Below are positions 1 through 7,066 of a stretch of 46,651 bases of DNA, in pieces. The stretch comes from an uncultured Bacteroidales bacterium. GTDB lineage: Bacteria; Bacteroidota; Bacteroidia; Bacteroidales; UBA932. The notes beneath the pieces are model-generated. The model was not told the DNA's origin. It worked only from the letters and a program-made list of their open reading frames with translations, and did no database searches. Position numbers and translations under genes: made by a program. Location of the stretch: the NCBI GenBank assembly GCA_944323505.1, contig CALUST010000026.1:1-46651 (forward strand), read 5' to 3'. Each line of letters starts with the position of its first letter. Position 1 is the first letter of the stretch.

Positions 1-141
1 AAAGGCATCAGTCAATTCTTTTACGCTTTCGCCCTCGAAGTTGACAAGCCCGTTTATGCCCTCTATTTTCCCGAAAAATACATTGTCTTTTTCGCTGAAA
101 GACACTGATCCGATGTAACCTTTATAATTCAATGTGTTCAT
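1..141 (-). CDS. HicB-like antitoxin, N-terminal part (runs off the window)
   Basis: Reading from the ATG at 139-141 on the minus strand gives 47 codons, open to the window edge. The peptide begins MNTLNYKGYIGSVSFSEKDN and continues with FFGKIEGINGLVNFEG, which fits the N-terminal HicB fold (a beta hairpin followed by a G-I-x-G-L-V/A strand). It lies 10 nt downstream of a HicA-like toxin gene, the usual hicA-hicB order. By family knowledge it would bind and neutralise the toxin and repress the operon. Only the first third is visible, so any C-terminal DNA-binding domain cannot be assessed. Confidence 0.7.
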   Translation of the reverse strand, partial: MNTLNYKGYIGSVSFSEKDNVFFGKIEGINGLVNFEGESVKELTDAF

Positions 142-151
142 AAAAATCCCC

Positions 152-409
152 CTATTTCAATAATCCTGATTCGATCAGGTCGTCCAATACTTGCTTCATT
201 GCATATCGTTTTACAATATTGCCAGGATGCGGCTTGTGTAGCATTATCGGTCTGCCGTCCCGGTTCTTGAATATGACCCGCGATCCTGATGTCCGTCCTT
301 TATCGGATTTCTCATATCCAAATATCGCGAGCAAGCGTTCCATTTCATCGAATGTGAAATCTGGCGGCAACCGTTTGAATCGCTCAATCAGTTTGTCTTT
401 TGTGCCCAT
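152..409 (-). CDS. HicA-family mRNA interferase toxin (module 1)
   Basis: An 85-aa protein beginning MGTKDKLIERFKRLPPDFTF. It carries the HicA-like core GSRVIFKNRDGRPIMLHKPH followed by PGNIVKRYAMKQVLDDLIES. HicA toxins are small dsRBD-fold ribonucleases that cleave mRNA and are held in check by HicB. An in-frame ATG lies upstream at 448, but a good Bacteroidetes promoter (CAA 450-452, CAAATGTA 423-430 on plus) sits between the two. The downstream ATG at 409 is therefore preferred, giving a nearly leaderless mRNA. The presumed antitoxin follows after 10 nt. The glycine-serine-arginine variant of the usual GSH motif places it in the longer HicA subgroup with the HKPHPG signature. Confidence 0.8.
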   Translation of the reverse strand: MGTKDKLIERFKRLPPDFTFDEMERLLAIFGYEKSDKGRTSGSRVIFKNRDGRPIMLHKPHPGNIVKRYAMKQVLDDLIESGLLK

Positions 410-422
410 TGTTGATTTTTGA

Positions 423-452
423 CAAATGTAACTATTTTTTAGTTGCATTCAA
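423..452 (-). promoter_or_regulatory. Promoter of HicAB module 1
   Basis: On the minus strand TTG (plus 450-452) is followed after 19 bp by TACATTTG (plus 423-430). This matches the Bacteroidetes -33/-7 consensus TTG-N19-TAnnTTTG. The predicted start site lies just upstream of the ATG at 409. Confidence 0.65.
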
Positions 453-459
453 ATAATTC

Positions 460-473
460 GTTGAATATTCAAC
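460..473. promoter_or_regulatory. 14-bp perfect palindrome, possible HicB operator
   Basis: GTTGAATATTCAAC is a perfect palindrome just upstream of the -33 element of the module 1 promoter. Toxin-antitoxin operons are commonly autoregulated through such palindromes. Binding by HicB is inference. Confidence 0.4.
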
Positions 474-815
474 ATTCTTTTTTCAAGGCTTCGCACCCTC
501 CCGCTGTCTGACTGGGGGATTGGAAAATGATACAGGCAAGATTACACATTAATGCCGATATAAAGGAAATTTGGCTTTATGAAAAGGGGAAACTGCGCTT
601 ATTCATTGTTTGTTGCTTGCAGACTACAGTGATATGAGAAAGAATACTTGAGGGCATACATGCCATAGGAAAAGAGCTTATCGCTATCTCTTGATTGTTT
701 GACAGCATCTCTTGATAGCATGTGAGGGACATCCGCAAGGTTGTCCCTTTTCTTGTGAACAATTCTCTGAAATGCTAATAATCCTATGGCTTTATAGTAA
801 AAACACGAATAAATA
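474..815. other. Intergenic region between the divergent HicAB modules
   Basis: No convincing gene is seen. It holds a hairpin AGGGACA (725-731) / TGTCCCT (742-748) followed by TTTCTT, resembling a plus-strand terminator without a visible gene in front of it. A near-repeat of ATCTCTTGAT also occurs at about 684-693 and 706-715. Short open frames here show no recognisable protein character. Confidence 0.4.
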
Positions 816-846
816 TTGTGTACTATTCATATTATTACTATATTTG
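816..846 (+). promoter_or_regulatory. Promoter of HicAB module 2
   Basis: TTG at 816-818 and TATATTTG at 839-846 are separated by 20 bp, a good Bacteroidetes promoter. The transcript would begin near 853. An inverted repeat GTCGT (848-852) / ACGAC (862-866) overlaps the start region and could be the operator. Confidence 0.65.
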
Positions 847-869
847 TGTCGTAATCAAGTGACGACGCT

Positions 870-1058
870 ATGAGCTATAAATCAGTCAAGGATGTAATAA
901 CGATGCTTACTGAAAATGGCTTCCGGTTTGTGAGGCAGAAAGGCAGCCACATGGTCTACACTGACGGGGAGCACGTGGTTGTAGTTCCTGCCCATGGAAA
1001 GAAAGGGATAGAGAAAGGCACTTATTACAACATTCTGAGGCAAGCGGGACTGAAATAG
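870..1058 (+). CDS. hicA: HicA (YcfA-like) mRNA interferase toxin (module 2)
   Basis: A 62-aa protein of typical HicA length. It has the family layout: an N-terminal helix (VKDVITMLTENGFRFVRQ), the catalytic GSH motif (KGSHMVYTDG), a strand VVVVPAHGKKG, and a C-terminal TYYNILRQAGL helix. The histidine of GSH is the residue known to be needed for RNA cleavage in this family. A HicB-like gene follows after 40 bp on the same strand. The gene is divergent from a second, differently built HicAB pair at 1-409. Confidence 0.9.
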   Translation: MSYKSVKDVITMLTENGFRFVRQKGSHMVYTDGEHVVVVPAHGKKGIEKGTYYNILRQAGLK

Positions 1059-1098
1059 TCCCCGCCTCTTTTGTGAAACTATTAAAGCGGAGGAATAT

Positions 1099-1503
1099 AT
1101 GAGGACAGTGGAAGCGGTTGTCGAATATGCGGACAGGAATCTGAGCGCATATATTGACGGTGCTCCGATAGTGGTTGTCGGAGACAGCATCAGCGAAATC
1201 GAGAAGAACATGCGCGAAGCCGTGTCATTGTATGTAGAGTCGTGCAAGGAGATAGGAATACCTGTAGCGGACATCCTGCAGGGGGAATTTGAATTAAAAT
1301 TCAAGGTTGATGCCGCCACGCTTATAAACTGCTACAGCAGTGTATTCACCAAGGCGGCATTGAGCCGCATCACGGGAATCAATGAACGCCAACTTTGGCA
1401 TTACGCCGCCGGGGTGCATCGCCCGAGGAAAGCCCAGCTTGAAAAGATACAGAACGGGATTAATGCACTCTCAAAGGAACTTTCAGTGATTGACCTTGTG
1501 TAA
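1099..1503 (+). CDS. hicB: HicB-family antitoxin (module 2)
   Basis: A 134-aa protein. Residues 1-60 have the degenerate RNase H-like HicB fold (EAVVEYADRNLSAYIDGAPI, then an EIEKNMREAVSLYVE helix). Residues about 75-130 form a helix-turn-helix-like C-terminal part (ALSRITGINERQLWHYAAG, HRPRKAQLEKIQNGINAL) suited to operator binding. It follows hicA, with AGCGGAGGA ahead of the ATG, and ends at a strong terminator. Role by family: neutralises HicA and represses its own promoter. Confidence 0.88.
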   Translation: MRTVEAVVEYADRNLSAYIDGAPIVVVGDSISEIEKNMREAVSLYVESCKEIGIPVADILQGEFELKFKVDAATLINCYSSVFTKAALSRITGINERQLWHYAAGVHRPRKAQLEKIQNGINALSKELSVIDLV

Positions 1504-1507
1504 AGAA

Positions 1508-1531
1508 AAAGCCCGGATTTTTCCGGGCTTT
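1508..1531 (+). terminator. Rho-independent terminator after hicB
   Basis: Perfect stem AAAGCCCGGA (1508-1517) / TCCGGGCTTT (1522-1531) with a TTTT loop and a T-rich 3' flank, starting 5 nt after the hicB stop codon. Confidence 0.85.
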
Positions 1532-1550
1532 AATTGTGTATTTTGAATGT

Positions 1551-1733
1551 CTATTTTTCCAACATTTGTATTACTGTCTGTACATCTTTTGAAACTGTTA
1601 CGCAAAAGAAACTATATTTGCCCTGTAATTTTGCGTTCGCAAAGGCTGAATCCCAATGAATTTTTACTTGATTTTTGACTATCTTTTCCTATTTTTCGAG
1701 GAATAGTACACCTTTAGTACACCTTACTAAAAA
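1551..1733 (-). pseudogene. Possible coding remnant beside tRNA-Glu
   Basis: One minus-strand frame reads FLVRCTKGVLFLEK, a stop codon, then about 45 sense codons (for example KIHWDSAFANAKLQGKYSFF) to a TAG at plus 1551-1553. There is no good start codon. The first part resembles the KxVLFYLKK opening of Bacteroidetes tyrosine recombinases, but that stretch overlaps an 11-bp tandem repeat and could be chance. The region also contains an orphan plus-strand TATATTTG at 1613-1620 and a palindrome TTTGCG-TT-CGCAAA at 1630-1643. This is a weak call. Confidence 0.2.
1704..1725. repeat. Two exact tandem copies of TAGTACACCTT
   Basis: TAGTACACCTT occurs at 1704-1714 and again at 1715-1725. It sits 50 bp from the 3' end of tRNA-Glu, where integrative elements commonly recombine. 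Confidence 0.8.
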
Positions 1734-1736
1734 TCA

Positions 1737-1768
1737 AAAGGCTCTTAATCAGATGATTAGGAGCCTTT
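1737..1768 (-). terminator. Terminator of tRNA-Glu
   Basis: A 14-bp inverted repeat, AAAGGCTCTTAATC (1737-1750) and GATTAGGAGCCTTT (1755-1768), with one mismatch and a 4-nt loop. On the minus strand it is followed by TTGATTTTTAG, as expected for a terminator just downstream of the tRNA. Confidence 0.8.
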
Positions 1769-1773
1769 CTTTG

Positions 1774-1845
1774 TACTCGGCCGGAGAATCGAACTCCGAT
1801 TGCAAGATTGAGAATCTTGAGTACTAACCGTTATACGAGCCGAGC
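1774..1845 (-). tRNA. tRNA-Glu, anticodon CTC
   Basis: The minus strand folds as a 72-nt cloverleaf. The acceptor is GCTCGGC/GCCGAGT with a G-T closing pair. The D arm is GTAT..GTAC around AACGGTTA. The anticodon stem CAAGA/TCTTG encloses loop TTCTCAA (anticodon CTC, reads GAG). The T arm is CGGAG-TTCGATT-CTCCG. CCA is not encoded. A promoter lies 18 bp upstream and a terminator just downstream, so it looks like a functional single-gene unit. Confidence 0.9.
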
Positions 1846-1862
1846 GTCTTGATTTGGGATTG

Positions 1863-1893
1863 CAAAAGTATGGCAAAAATCTTATACTTCCAA
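1863..1893 (-). promoter_or_regulatory. Promoter of tRNA-Glu
   Basis: On the minus strand TTG (plus 1891-1893), 20 bp, TACTTTTG (plus 1863-1870): a strong match to the Bacteroidetes consensus directly upstream of the tRNA. Confidence 0.7.
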
Positions 1894-1896
1894 ATT

Positions 1897-2265
1897 TTAT
1901 TTCAAAAATACGAAAAATACTGCAAGAATCAGACAGAAGAATGCCACGAAATGGTTCCATTCCAGCCCCTGGTTCTTGAACATCAGATTTACCACCACCG
2001 TGAATACGGTCAGTGATATCACCTCCTGTATCACCTTGAGTTGCATGAGATTGAATGGTCCGCCGTTCTCAACGAAGCCTATTCTGTTGGCAGGTACCTG
2101 AGCGCAGTATTCAAAGAATGCCACACCCCAGGAGAAAAGGATCACCAGAATCAGTGGCCATCCGGAAGAGATTTTCATCTCCTGCAGTTTCAGATGCCCG
2201 TACCATGCGAATGTCATGAACACGTTGGAAGTGATGAGCAGGAGTATTGTGCTTAGTACTTTCAT
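1897..2265 (-). CDS. DMT-type small membrane protein (DUF486)
   Basis: A 122-aa hydrophobic protein with four predicted membrane spans: about 3-20 (LSTILLLITSNVFMTFAWYG), 34-52 (WPLILVILFSWGVAFFEYCA), 72-90 (LKVIQEVISLTVFTVVVNLM) and 102-120 (FVAFFCLILAVFFVFLK). The AWYGHL and CAQVPANRIGF..GGPF motifs are typical of the DUF486/DMT family, which has SMR-like topology. Its substrate is unknown. The ATG at 2265 is chosen because the frame upstream runs through the promoter TACTTTTG (plus 2288-2295). It is transcribed divergently from the glmM-like gene, with 100 bp between starts. Confidence 0.85.
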   Translation of the reverse strand: MKVLSTILLLITSNVFMTFAWYGHLKLQEMKISSGWPLILVILFSWGVAFFEYCAQVPANRIGFVENGGPFNLMQLKVIQEVISLTVFTVVVNLMFKNQGLEWNHFVAFFCLILAVFFVFLK

Positions 2266-2287
2266 TGTCCTGTGGATTTTCGGGCTG

Positions 2288-2334
2288 CAAAAGTAATATT
2301 TATATTGGAAATACAATCCAAATTTTTACTTTTG
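2288..2334. promoter_or_regulatory. Overlapping divergent promoters (DUF486 gene and glmM-like gene)
   Basis: Plus strand: TTG 2305-2307, 19 bp, TACTTTTG 2327-2334. Minus strand: TTG (plus 2314-2316), 18 bp, TACTTTTG (plus 2288-2295). The two -33 regions interlock within an inverted repeat TTGGA/TCCAA, so the two transcripts may compete. Confidence 0.65.
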
Positions 2335-2365
2335 CAAGGATTTGCCAAAACAAGACCAGACAGAT

Positions 2366-3787
2366 ATGACACTCATAAAATCCATTTCAGGCATCCGCGG
2401 GACCATAGGCGGAGCCCCGGGCAATGCCCTGACACCGGTAGATATCGTAAGGTTTACCTATGCGTATTGTGTGAAACTTAGGGAGCGGAGGCCGAAGAAG
2501 GAAGGTGGGAGATACCGCGTCGTTGTGGGCAAGGACGCCAGGATATCCGGGGAGATGGTGGAGCAGATAGTCTGCGGCACTCTTCTCGCCTGCGGAGTGG
2601 ATGTCATCAATGCAGGTCTTGCTTCGACACCTACCACTGAAATGGCCGTGATATTCGAAAAGGCCGACGGAGGCATCATCATCACTGCCTCACACAATCC
2701 GAGACAATGGAACGCCTTGAAACTGCTCAATGAGAAAGGGGAGTTCCTCAATGCAGAGGAAGGGGCGGAGATACTTGCCTGCGCGGAGTCTGACGATTTC
2801 AGTTTCTGTGAAGTTGATGATATGGGGACTATGGAAGAGACTGACTTCACGGACAAGCATATAGACGCGGTACTTGCATTGGATGCCGTGGATGTGGAGG
2901 CTGTCAGGAATGCGCATTTCAAAGTGGCACTTGATGCCGTGAATTCGGTCGGAGGTATCATCATGCCGAGACTTCTTGAGCGGCTCGGCGTTGAGTGCGT
3001 CCCTGTAAACTGCACGCCGGACGGTAATTTCGCCCACAATCCGGAGCCTCTTCCTGCCAATCTCACGGAATTGTGCGATACTGTTGTCAGGACAGGGGCG
3101 GACCTGGGTATCTCGGTTGATCCCGATGTGGACAGACTTGCACTCATCTGCGAGAACGGAGAGCCGTTCGGAGAGGAATATACGCTGGTGAGTGTCGCTG
3201 ACTATATCCTCTCAAGAGAGGTCGGAAAGAACGGCAGTGCATTGTGCACGGTTTCCAACCTGTCTTCTTCGAGGGCTTTGAGAGATGTCACGGAGGCTCA
3301 TGGCGGAAGATATTTCGCTGCGGCTGTGGGCGAGGTCAATGTGACGACGGAGATGAAGAGGTGCGGTGCGGTCATCGGCGGCGAAGGCAACGGGGGCGTC
3401 ATCTATCCGGCCCTTCATTATGGACGGGACGCGATAGTAGGCACTGCTCTTTTCCTTACCAATCTCGCATACCGCAGATGCAAGGTGTCGGAGTTGCGCG
3501 GTACGTATCCGGAGTACTTCATCACGAAGAACAGGATAGACCTCTCGGACAAGTCCATGATAGACAGGATACTCGGAGAGATGAAAAAAATCTATGCCTC
3601 CGAGGAGATAAATGACATCGACGGGGTGAAGATATCTTTCGAGAAGACAAAGGAGTGGGTACATCTCAGAAAGTCCAACACCGAGCCTATCATCAGGATA
3701 TATGCCGAATCCTCTACGCGAGAGTCGGCGGAAAGGCTCGCAGGTGAGATAAAATCCATTGCGGACAAGATCATTTCAGTAGGATAA
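2366..3787 (+). CDS. glmM: Phosphoglucosamine mutase / phosphohexomutase
   Basis: A 473-aa alpha-D-phosphohexomutase. It shows the four expected regions: the N-terminal SISGIRGTIGG; the phosphoserine loop ITASHNPRQWNALK (Ser109); the metal loop DPDVDRLALI; the sugar loop GGEGNGG; and the phosphate-binding C-terminus RKSNTEPIIRIYAES. It most likely interconverts glucosamine-6-P and glucosamine-1-P for cell-wall UDP-GlcNAc. The GGEGNGG form of the sugar loop is shared with archaeal-type mutases and with the Bacteroidetes enzymes annotated GlmM, so phosphomannomutase activity cannot be excluded. The ATG at 2366 is used because homology begins there (TLIKSISG). The next gene starts 2 nt after the stop codon, which implies co-translation. 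Confidence 0.85.
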   Translation: MTLIKSISGIRGTIGGAPGNALTPVDIVRFTYAYCVKLRERRPKKEGGRYRVVVGKDARISGEMVEQIVCGTLLACGVDVINAGLASTPTTEMAVIFEKADGGIIITASHNPRQWNALKLLNEKGEFLNAEEGAEILACAESDDFSFCEVDDMGTMEETDFTDKHIDAVLALDAVDVEAVRNAHFKVALDAVNSVGGIIMPRLLERLGVECVPVNCTPDGNFAHNPEPLPANLTELCDTVVRTGADLGISVDPDVDRLALICENGEPFGEEYTLVSVADYILSREVGKNGSALCTVSNLSSSRALRDVTEAHGGRYFAAAVGEVNVTTEMKRCGAVIGGEGNGGVIYPALHYGRDAIVGTALFLTNLAYRRCKVSELRGTYPEYFITKNRIDLSDKSMIDRILGEMKKIYASEEINDIDGVKISFEKTKEWVHLRKSNTEPIIRIYAESSTRESAERLAGEIKSIADKIISVG

Positions 3788-3789
3788 GG

Positions 3790-4854
3790 ATGTTTTCTTT
3801 CAGGACGACCCCATTGCATGACCAGCTTGACAAGGCCTTGACGGAGGGCCGTGTGGGATGTTTCTGTACCCAGAACTGCTGGAATCCCGATGACGGGAGA
3901 TACATGTATGAGATTTTCCGTGAAAGAGGCAATCTCGCGGCGCTTTTCCTGCCCGAGGATACGGAACTGACACCGGGTACCAACCATATCCGCATTGATG
4001 CCGAGGTGTTGGGGACGTTGTCTGCCGTAGTAGTCGAGATACAGGATACCGGTACGAGATATTTCAATTATACGAGGGACGTATTCCGTCTGATGGATGA
4101 GATGAGGAGGCTTGAGGATGCTCCCGCCCTGTATGTCGTAGACCATATCAATCCCGCAGGGAGGGTCGTTGAAGGCACTGTTCCTGCAGGGGAGGCCGGG
4201 GCTTATGTGCCCAAGGTCGCCCACCGTCACGGTCTGACACTCGGGGAACTTGCCAATCTGTATTATGCGGAAATCGGGGCCAGGTATCCGCTCCATGTCA
4301 TCTCGGCATTGGCGGCAGGGACAGGCAGGCAGATAATGCCATGGACGATTGCCCCTGCCTCTGACATCCCGGGGCTTTTCACATGTGACATGTACAGCGG
4401 AGGAGGGTTGTGGAACAACACCAATATCACACCTGGCATAGGCACGGCAAGACCTTATGAATATATAGGTGCCCCGTTTGTGAAGACCGGGGATTACGAG
4501 CCGCTGCCTATCCCGGCAGGGGTGCTGATGCGTCCATGCTCCTTCACGCCGTCGTGCGGAAGATATGCCGGGGAGAAATGCTATGGCTACCAGATAATGC
4601 TCGAACCTGGGGCGGAATATCATTCGCTCATGCACACCTTGCAGCTGATGAGATACTTCAGGGAGAGATATTCCATGTTTGAACTGTCGGACGGATTTGC
4701 CGGACAGCTCGCCGATGAAGTGCTCCTGGCCTATGTGGAAGGCACATGCTCTGTCGTGGAGATGAAAGAACACATGAAAATCGAAGAGCAGAAATGGATC
4801 AGGAAGGCGAAGAAGTACCTTCTGTATGATGACCAGCCGTACAGGATCAAATAA
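3790..4854 (+). CDS. DUF1343 / NamZ-like protein (divergent)
   Basis: A 354-aa protein with the DUF1343 signatures in order: an N-terminal RVGCFCTQNCWNPDDG strand, EIQDTGTRYFNYTRDVFRLM (the D-x-Q-D-x-G-x-R-(Y/F) motif), DHINPAGRVVEGTV, ITPGIGTARPYEYIGAPFVK, and CSFTPSCGRYAGEKCYGYQI. Characterised members (NamZ) are exo-beta-N-acetylmuramidases releasing terminal MurNAc from peptidoglycan fragments. This copy has no signal peptide, is shorter than the usual roughly 400 aa, and has LPEDTE where many members read GPEHG. Substrate or activity may therefore differ. Its coupling to the mutase fits intracellular amino-sugar recycling, which is inference. Confidence 0.8.
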   Translation: MFSFRTTPLHDQLDKALTEGRVGCFCTQNCWNPDDGRYMYEIFRERGNLAALFLPEDTELTPGTNHIRIDAEVLGTLSAVVVEIQDTGTRYFNYTRDVFRLMDEMRRLEDAPALYVVDHINPAGRVVEGTVPAGEAGAYVPKVAHRHGLTLGELANLYYAEIGARYPLHVISALAAGTGRQIMPWTIAPASDIPGLFTCDMYSGGGLWNNTNITPGIGTARPYEYIGAPFVKTGDYEPLPIPAGVLMRPCSFTPSCGRYAGEKCYGYQIMLEPGAEYHSLMHTLQLMRYFRERYSMFELSDGFAGQLADEVLLAYVEGTCSVVEMKEHMKIEEQKWIRKAKKYLLYDDQPYRIK

Positions 4855-4856
4855 AT

Positions 4857-4887
4857 TTGGAAATGTGGATTGTTTGGGATACCTTTG
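4857..4887 (+). promoter_or_regulatory. Promoter of rpmE2
   Basis: TTG 4857-4859, 20 bp, TACCTTTG 4880-4887, lying immediately after the stop codon of the upstream gene. The rpmE2 start codon is 36 bp further on. Confidence 0.7.
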
Positions 4888-4922
4888 CACCCTGAAATTT
4901 TAACAAATAATATAAATCAGTC

Positions 4923-5168
4923 ATGAAAAAAGGAATTCATCCCGAAAACTACCGTCTTGTAGCTTTCAAGGATATGTCAAATGATGAGGTGTTCATCACC
5001 CGTTCATGCGCCAGCACCAAGGAGACCCTCGTGGTTGACGGTGTTGAGTACCCTGTGGTCAAAGTCGAAATCTCCAACACTTCACATCCTTTCTATACAG
5101 GAAAGATGAAACTCGTGGACACTGCAGGTCGCGTCGACAAATTCTACCAGAGATACAAGAAGAAATAA
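4923..5168 (+). CDS. rpmE2: 50S ribosomal protein L31 type B
   Basis: An 81-aa protein starting [20 protein letters not shown]. It contains [20 protein letters not shown] and the C-terminal [20 protein letters not shown], all diagnostic of type B L31. The zinc-binding CxxC of type A is absent. L31 binds the central protuberance and helps bridge the subunits. It has its own promoter and a strong terminator, so it is a single-gene unit. Confidence 0.97.
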   Translation: MKKGIHPENYRLVAFKDMSNDEVFITRSCASTKETLVVDGVEYPVVKVEISNTSHPFYTGKMKLVDTAGRVDKFYQRYKKK

Positions 5169-5193
5169 TCCGCTATACGGATTTGCTGCATAG

Positions 5194-5228
5194 GAGGGCG
5201 GGTCAAAAGTCAGACTCGCCCTCTTTTT
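5194..5228 (+). terminator. Terminator of rpmE2
   Basis: An 11-bp stem GAGGGCGGGTC (5194-5204) / GACTCGCCCTC (5213-5223) with one G-T pair and loop AAAAGTCA, followed by TTTTT. Confidence 0.9.
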
Positions 5229-5307
5229 ATTCGTGCTCCTATGGAGTCCGGTTCCAAATATTCAATTCTCAAAGAGGAATAATTCCTTTTGGGTCATCCC
5301 CTTTTTT
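5200..5307. repeat. Intergenic repeat element, copy A
   Basis: It begins with GGGTCAAAAGTCA (5200-5212) and ends with GGGTCATCCCCTTTTTT (5291-5307). The same two-part layout occurs at 18062-18180, where the opening 13-mer is identical and the closing module differs by one inserted or changed base. The middle parts are not obviously alike. Confidence 0.5.
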
Positions 5308-5373
5308 GCATATTCAAATTATTGCGGGGTATGTTTGCAGATAGGACATCTTTTTTATTACTGCTGGATTCAG

Positions 5374-5381
5374 TATCTTTG
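5374..5381 (+). promoter_or_regulatory. -7 box of sialidase promoter
   Basis: TATCTTTG at 5374-5381, 39 bp before the sialidase start codon. A -33 TTG is not clear (T-rich sequence only). Confidence 0.5.
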
Positions 5382-5419
5382 TAAAGATTGACCGTAATGT
5401 TGACATCAAGACTGACCGT

Positions 5420-7066
5420 ATGAAAAGGATAGCCGTTACCCTTGCTCTGCTGGCGACACTTCTGCCGGCCGTTTTTCCATCTATAATCCGTGCCGGAAAT
5501 GTGAAAGTCACAAATCTCTGTATCCCGACTGTCATAGGCCAGGAATATAATATGACCGCACTGCTCTGTATCGAAAATGACGGGAGCGGGGATATGACGC
5601 TTGACGGAGTCACCGTCCGTCTGAGCGGTCTGCCCCCGAAGACATTCAGTGATGTGAGCCTGCTGTACACCGGTACCATGCCTCCTGTGTATTCAAAGAC
5701 GCAGTCGCTGGCAATCAGGACACAATTCTCCAATATCGGGGCCTCCCAGCGCGTATGGTGTCATCCGGACTACGCCATGCTCCAGGACAGCGGCAGGCCT
5801 GACAAGGAGGGGAGGCTTGCGCTTGTCTCAGGTAAGAGGCTCGTGAAAGGCAGGAACTGGTTCTATGTGAGCGTAAGCATCGGCAGGAGTGCGGCAAAGG
5901 ACATCTCCTCGGAGTATCGGCTGGAAGTGGAGCAGGTCCTGGTCAACGGCTGTCCGGCAGAGATGGAGCCGACAGGCAGTCCGCTCCACAGGCTGGGGAT
6001 ACCTCTCCGCAACCATGGGGATGACGGGGCTGACGCTTTCCGCATACCGGGGCTTGTGACCACACCGCAAGGGACATTGATAGCCGTGTATGATGTGCGG
6101 CATCATACGATGCAGGATCTTCAGGAGGACATTGACATAGGGATGAGCCGCAGTACTGACGGCGGCCGCACCTGGGAGAAGATGAAAATCATCATGGATA
6201 TGGGCGAATGGGGCGGATTGCCCGAGTCGCAGAACGGTATAGGCGACCCTGCAGTGCTTGTGGATGACAACACCGGGGAGATTTTTGTCGTGGCGGTCTG
6301 GACACACGGGATAGAAAATGCAAGGGCATGGAACAGGGTGGGCGACGGCTTTTCCTCTGAATCCACCGCGCAGCTGATGATTGTCAGCAGCAAGGATGAC
6401 GGACGTACATGGTCGGAGCCTGTGAATATCACGAGGCAGGTGAAGCAGCCCGAGTGGAGATTCACCCTCCAGGGTCCGGGGCGCGGCATAACAATGCATG
6501 ACGGCACGCTCGTGTTCCCCATCCAGTACATAGACCCTCAGAAAGTCCCCAATGCCGGCATTATGTACAGTACGGATCACGGCAGGACATGGCATTGCCA
6601 TGGTCATGCCTGGACCAATACGACAGAATCGCAGGTAGCCGAGACTGAGCCGGGCGTCCTCATGCTCAACATGAGGAACAACAGGAAGACTGGCCGCATC
6701 GTATGTACGACCGGAGATATGGGCAGGACATGGGCAGAGCATCCGTCTTCAGGGACATTGCGCGAACCTCTGTGCATGGCAGGTCTGCTTTTCGTCCCGG
6801 CTGACAGTAATGTCCTCGGCAGGGATATCCTGCTGTTTTCGAATCCGGATACCACCAAGGGACGTAACCACATGACCATCAAGGCGAGCCTGGACAAAGG
6901 ACATACCTGGCTGCCGGCCAATTCCCTTCTTCTCGATGAGGAAGAGGGCTGGGGATATTCGTGCATGACAATGATTGACAGGGAGACTGTCGGCATCCTG
7001 TATGAGGGAAGTGTCTCGCAACTGGTGTTCCAGGCTGTGAAACTTAGGGATATTGTCTCCGACTGA
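5420..7066 (+). CDS. Secreted exo-alpha-sialidase (GH33)
   Basis: A 548-aa protein with a signal peptide (about 1-25, ending SIIRAG). An N-terminal beta domain follows (about 28-190, BNR-associated type), then a six-bladed sialidase domain. The FRIP motif is present (FRIPGLVTTPQGTLIAVYD), along with five Asp-boxes (STDGGRTW, SKDDGRTW, STDHGRTW, TGDMGRTW, SLDKGHTW). The later catalytic motifs TEPGVLMLNMRNNR and GWGYSCMTMI are also present. It would release terminal sialic acid from host glycans in the periplasm or at the surface. There is no adjacent SusC/D, sialate lyase or transporter, so it is a solitary gene with its own promoter. Confidence 0.93.
   Translation: MKRIAVTLALLATLLPAVFPSIIRAGNVKVTNLCIPTVIGQEYNMTALLCIENDGSGDMTLDGVTVRLSGLPPKTFSDVSLLYTGTMPPVYSKTQSLAIRTQFSNIGASQRVWCHPDYAMLQDSGRPDKEGRLALVSGKRLVKGRNWFYVSVSIGRSAAKDISSEYRLEVEQVLVNGCPAEMEPTGSPLHRLGIPLRNHGDDGADAFRIPGLVTTPQGTLIAVYDVRHHTMQDLQEDIDIGMSRSTDGGRTWEKMKIIMDMGEWGGLPESQNGIGDPAVLVDDNTGEIFVVAVWTHGIENARAWNRVGDGFSSESTAQLMIVSSKDDGRTWSEPVNITRQVKQPEWRFTLQGPGRGITMHDGTLVFPIQYIDPQKVPNAGIMYSTDHGRTWHCHGHAWTNTTESQVAETEPGVLMLNMRNNRKTGRIVCTTGDMGRTWAEHPSSGTLREPLCMAGLLFVPADSNVLGRDILLFSNPDTTKGRNHMTIKASLDKGHTWLPANSLLLDEEEGWGYSCMTMIDRETVGILYEGSVSQLVFQAVKLRDIVSD

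Noticed and set aside
577-762. Minus-strand 61-codon open frame between the HicAB modules
   Set aside because: No ribosome site, no recognisable protein character, and it overlaps the terminator-like hairpin at 725-748.
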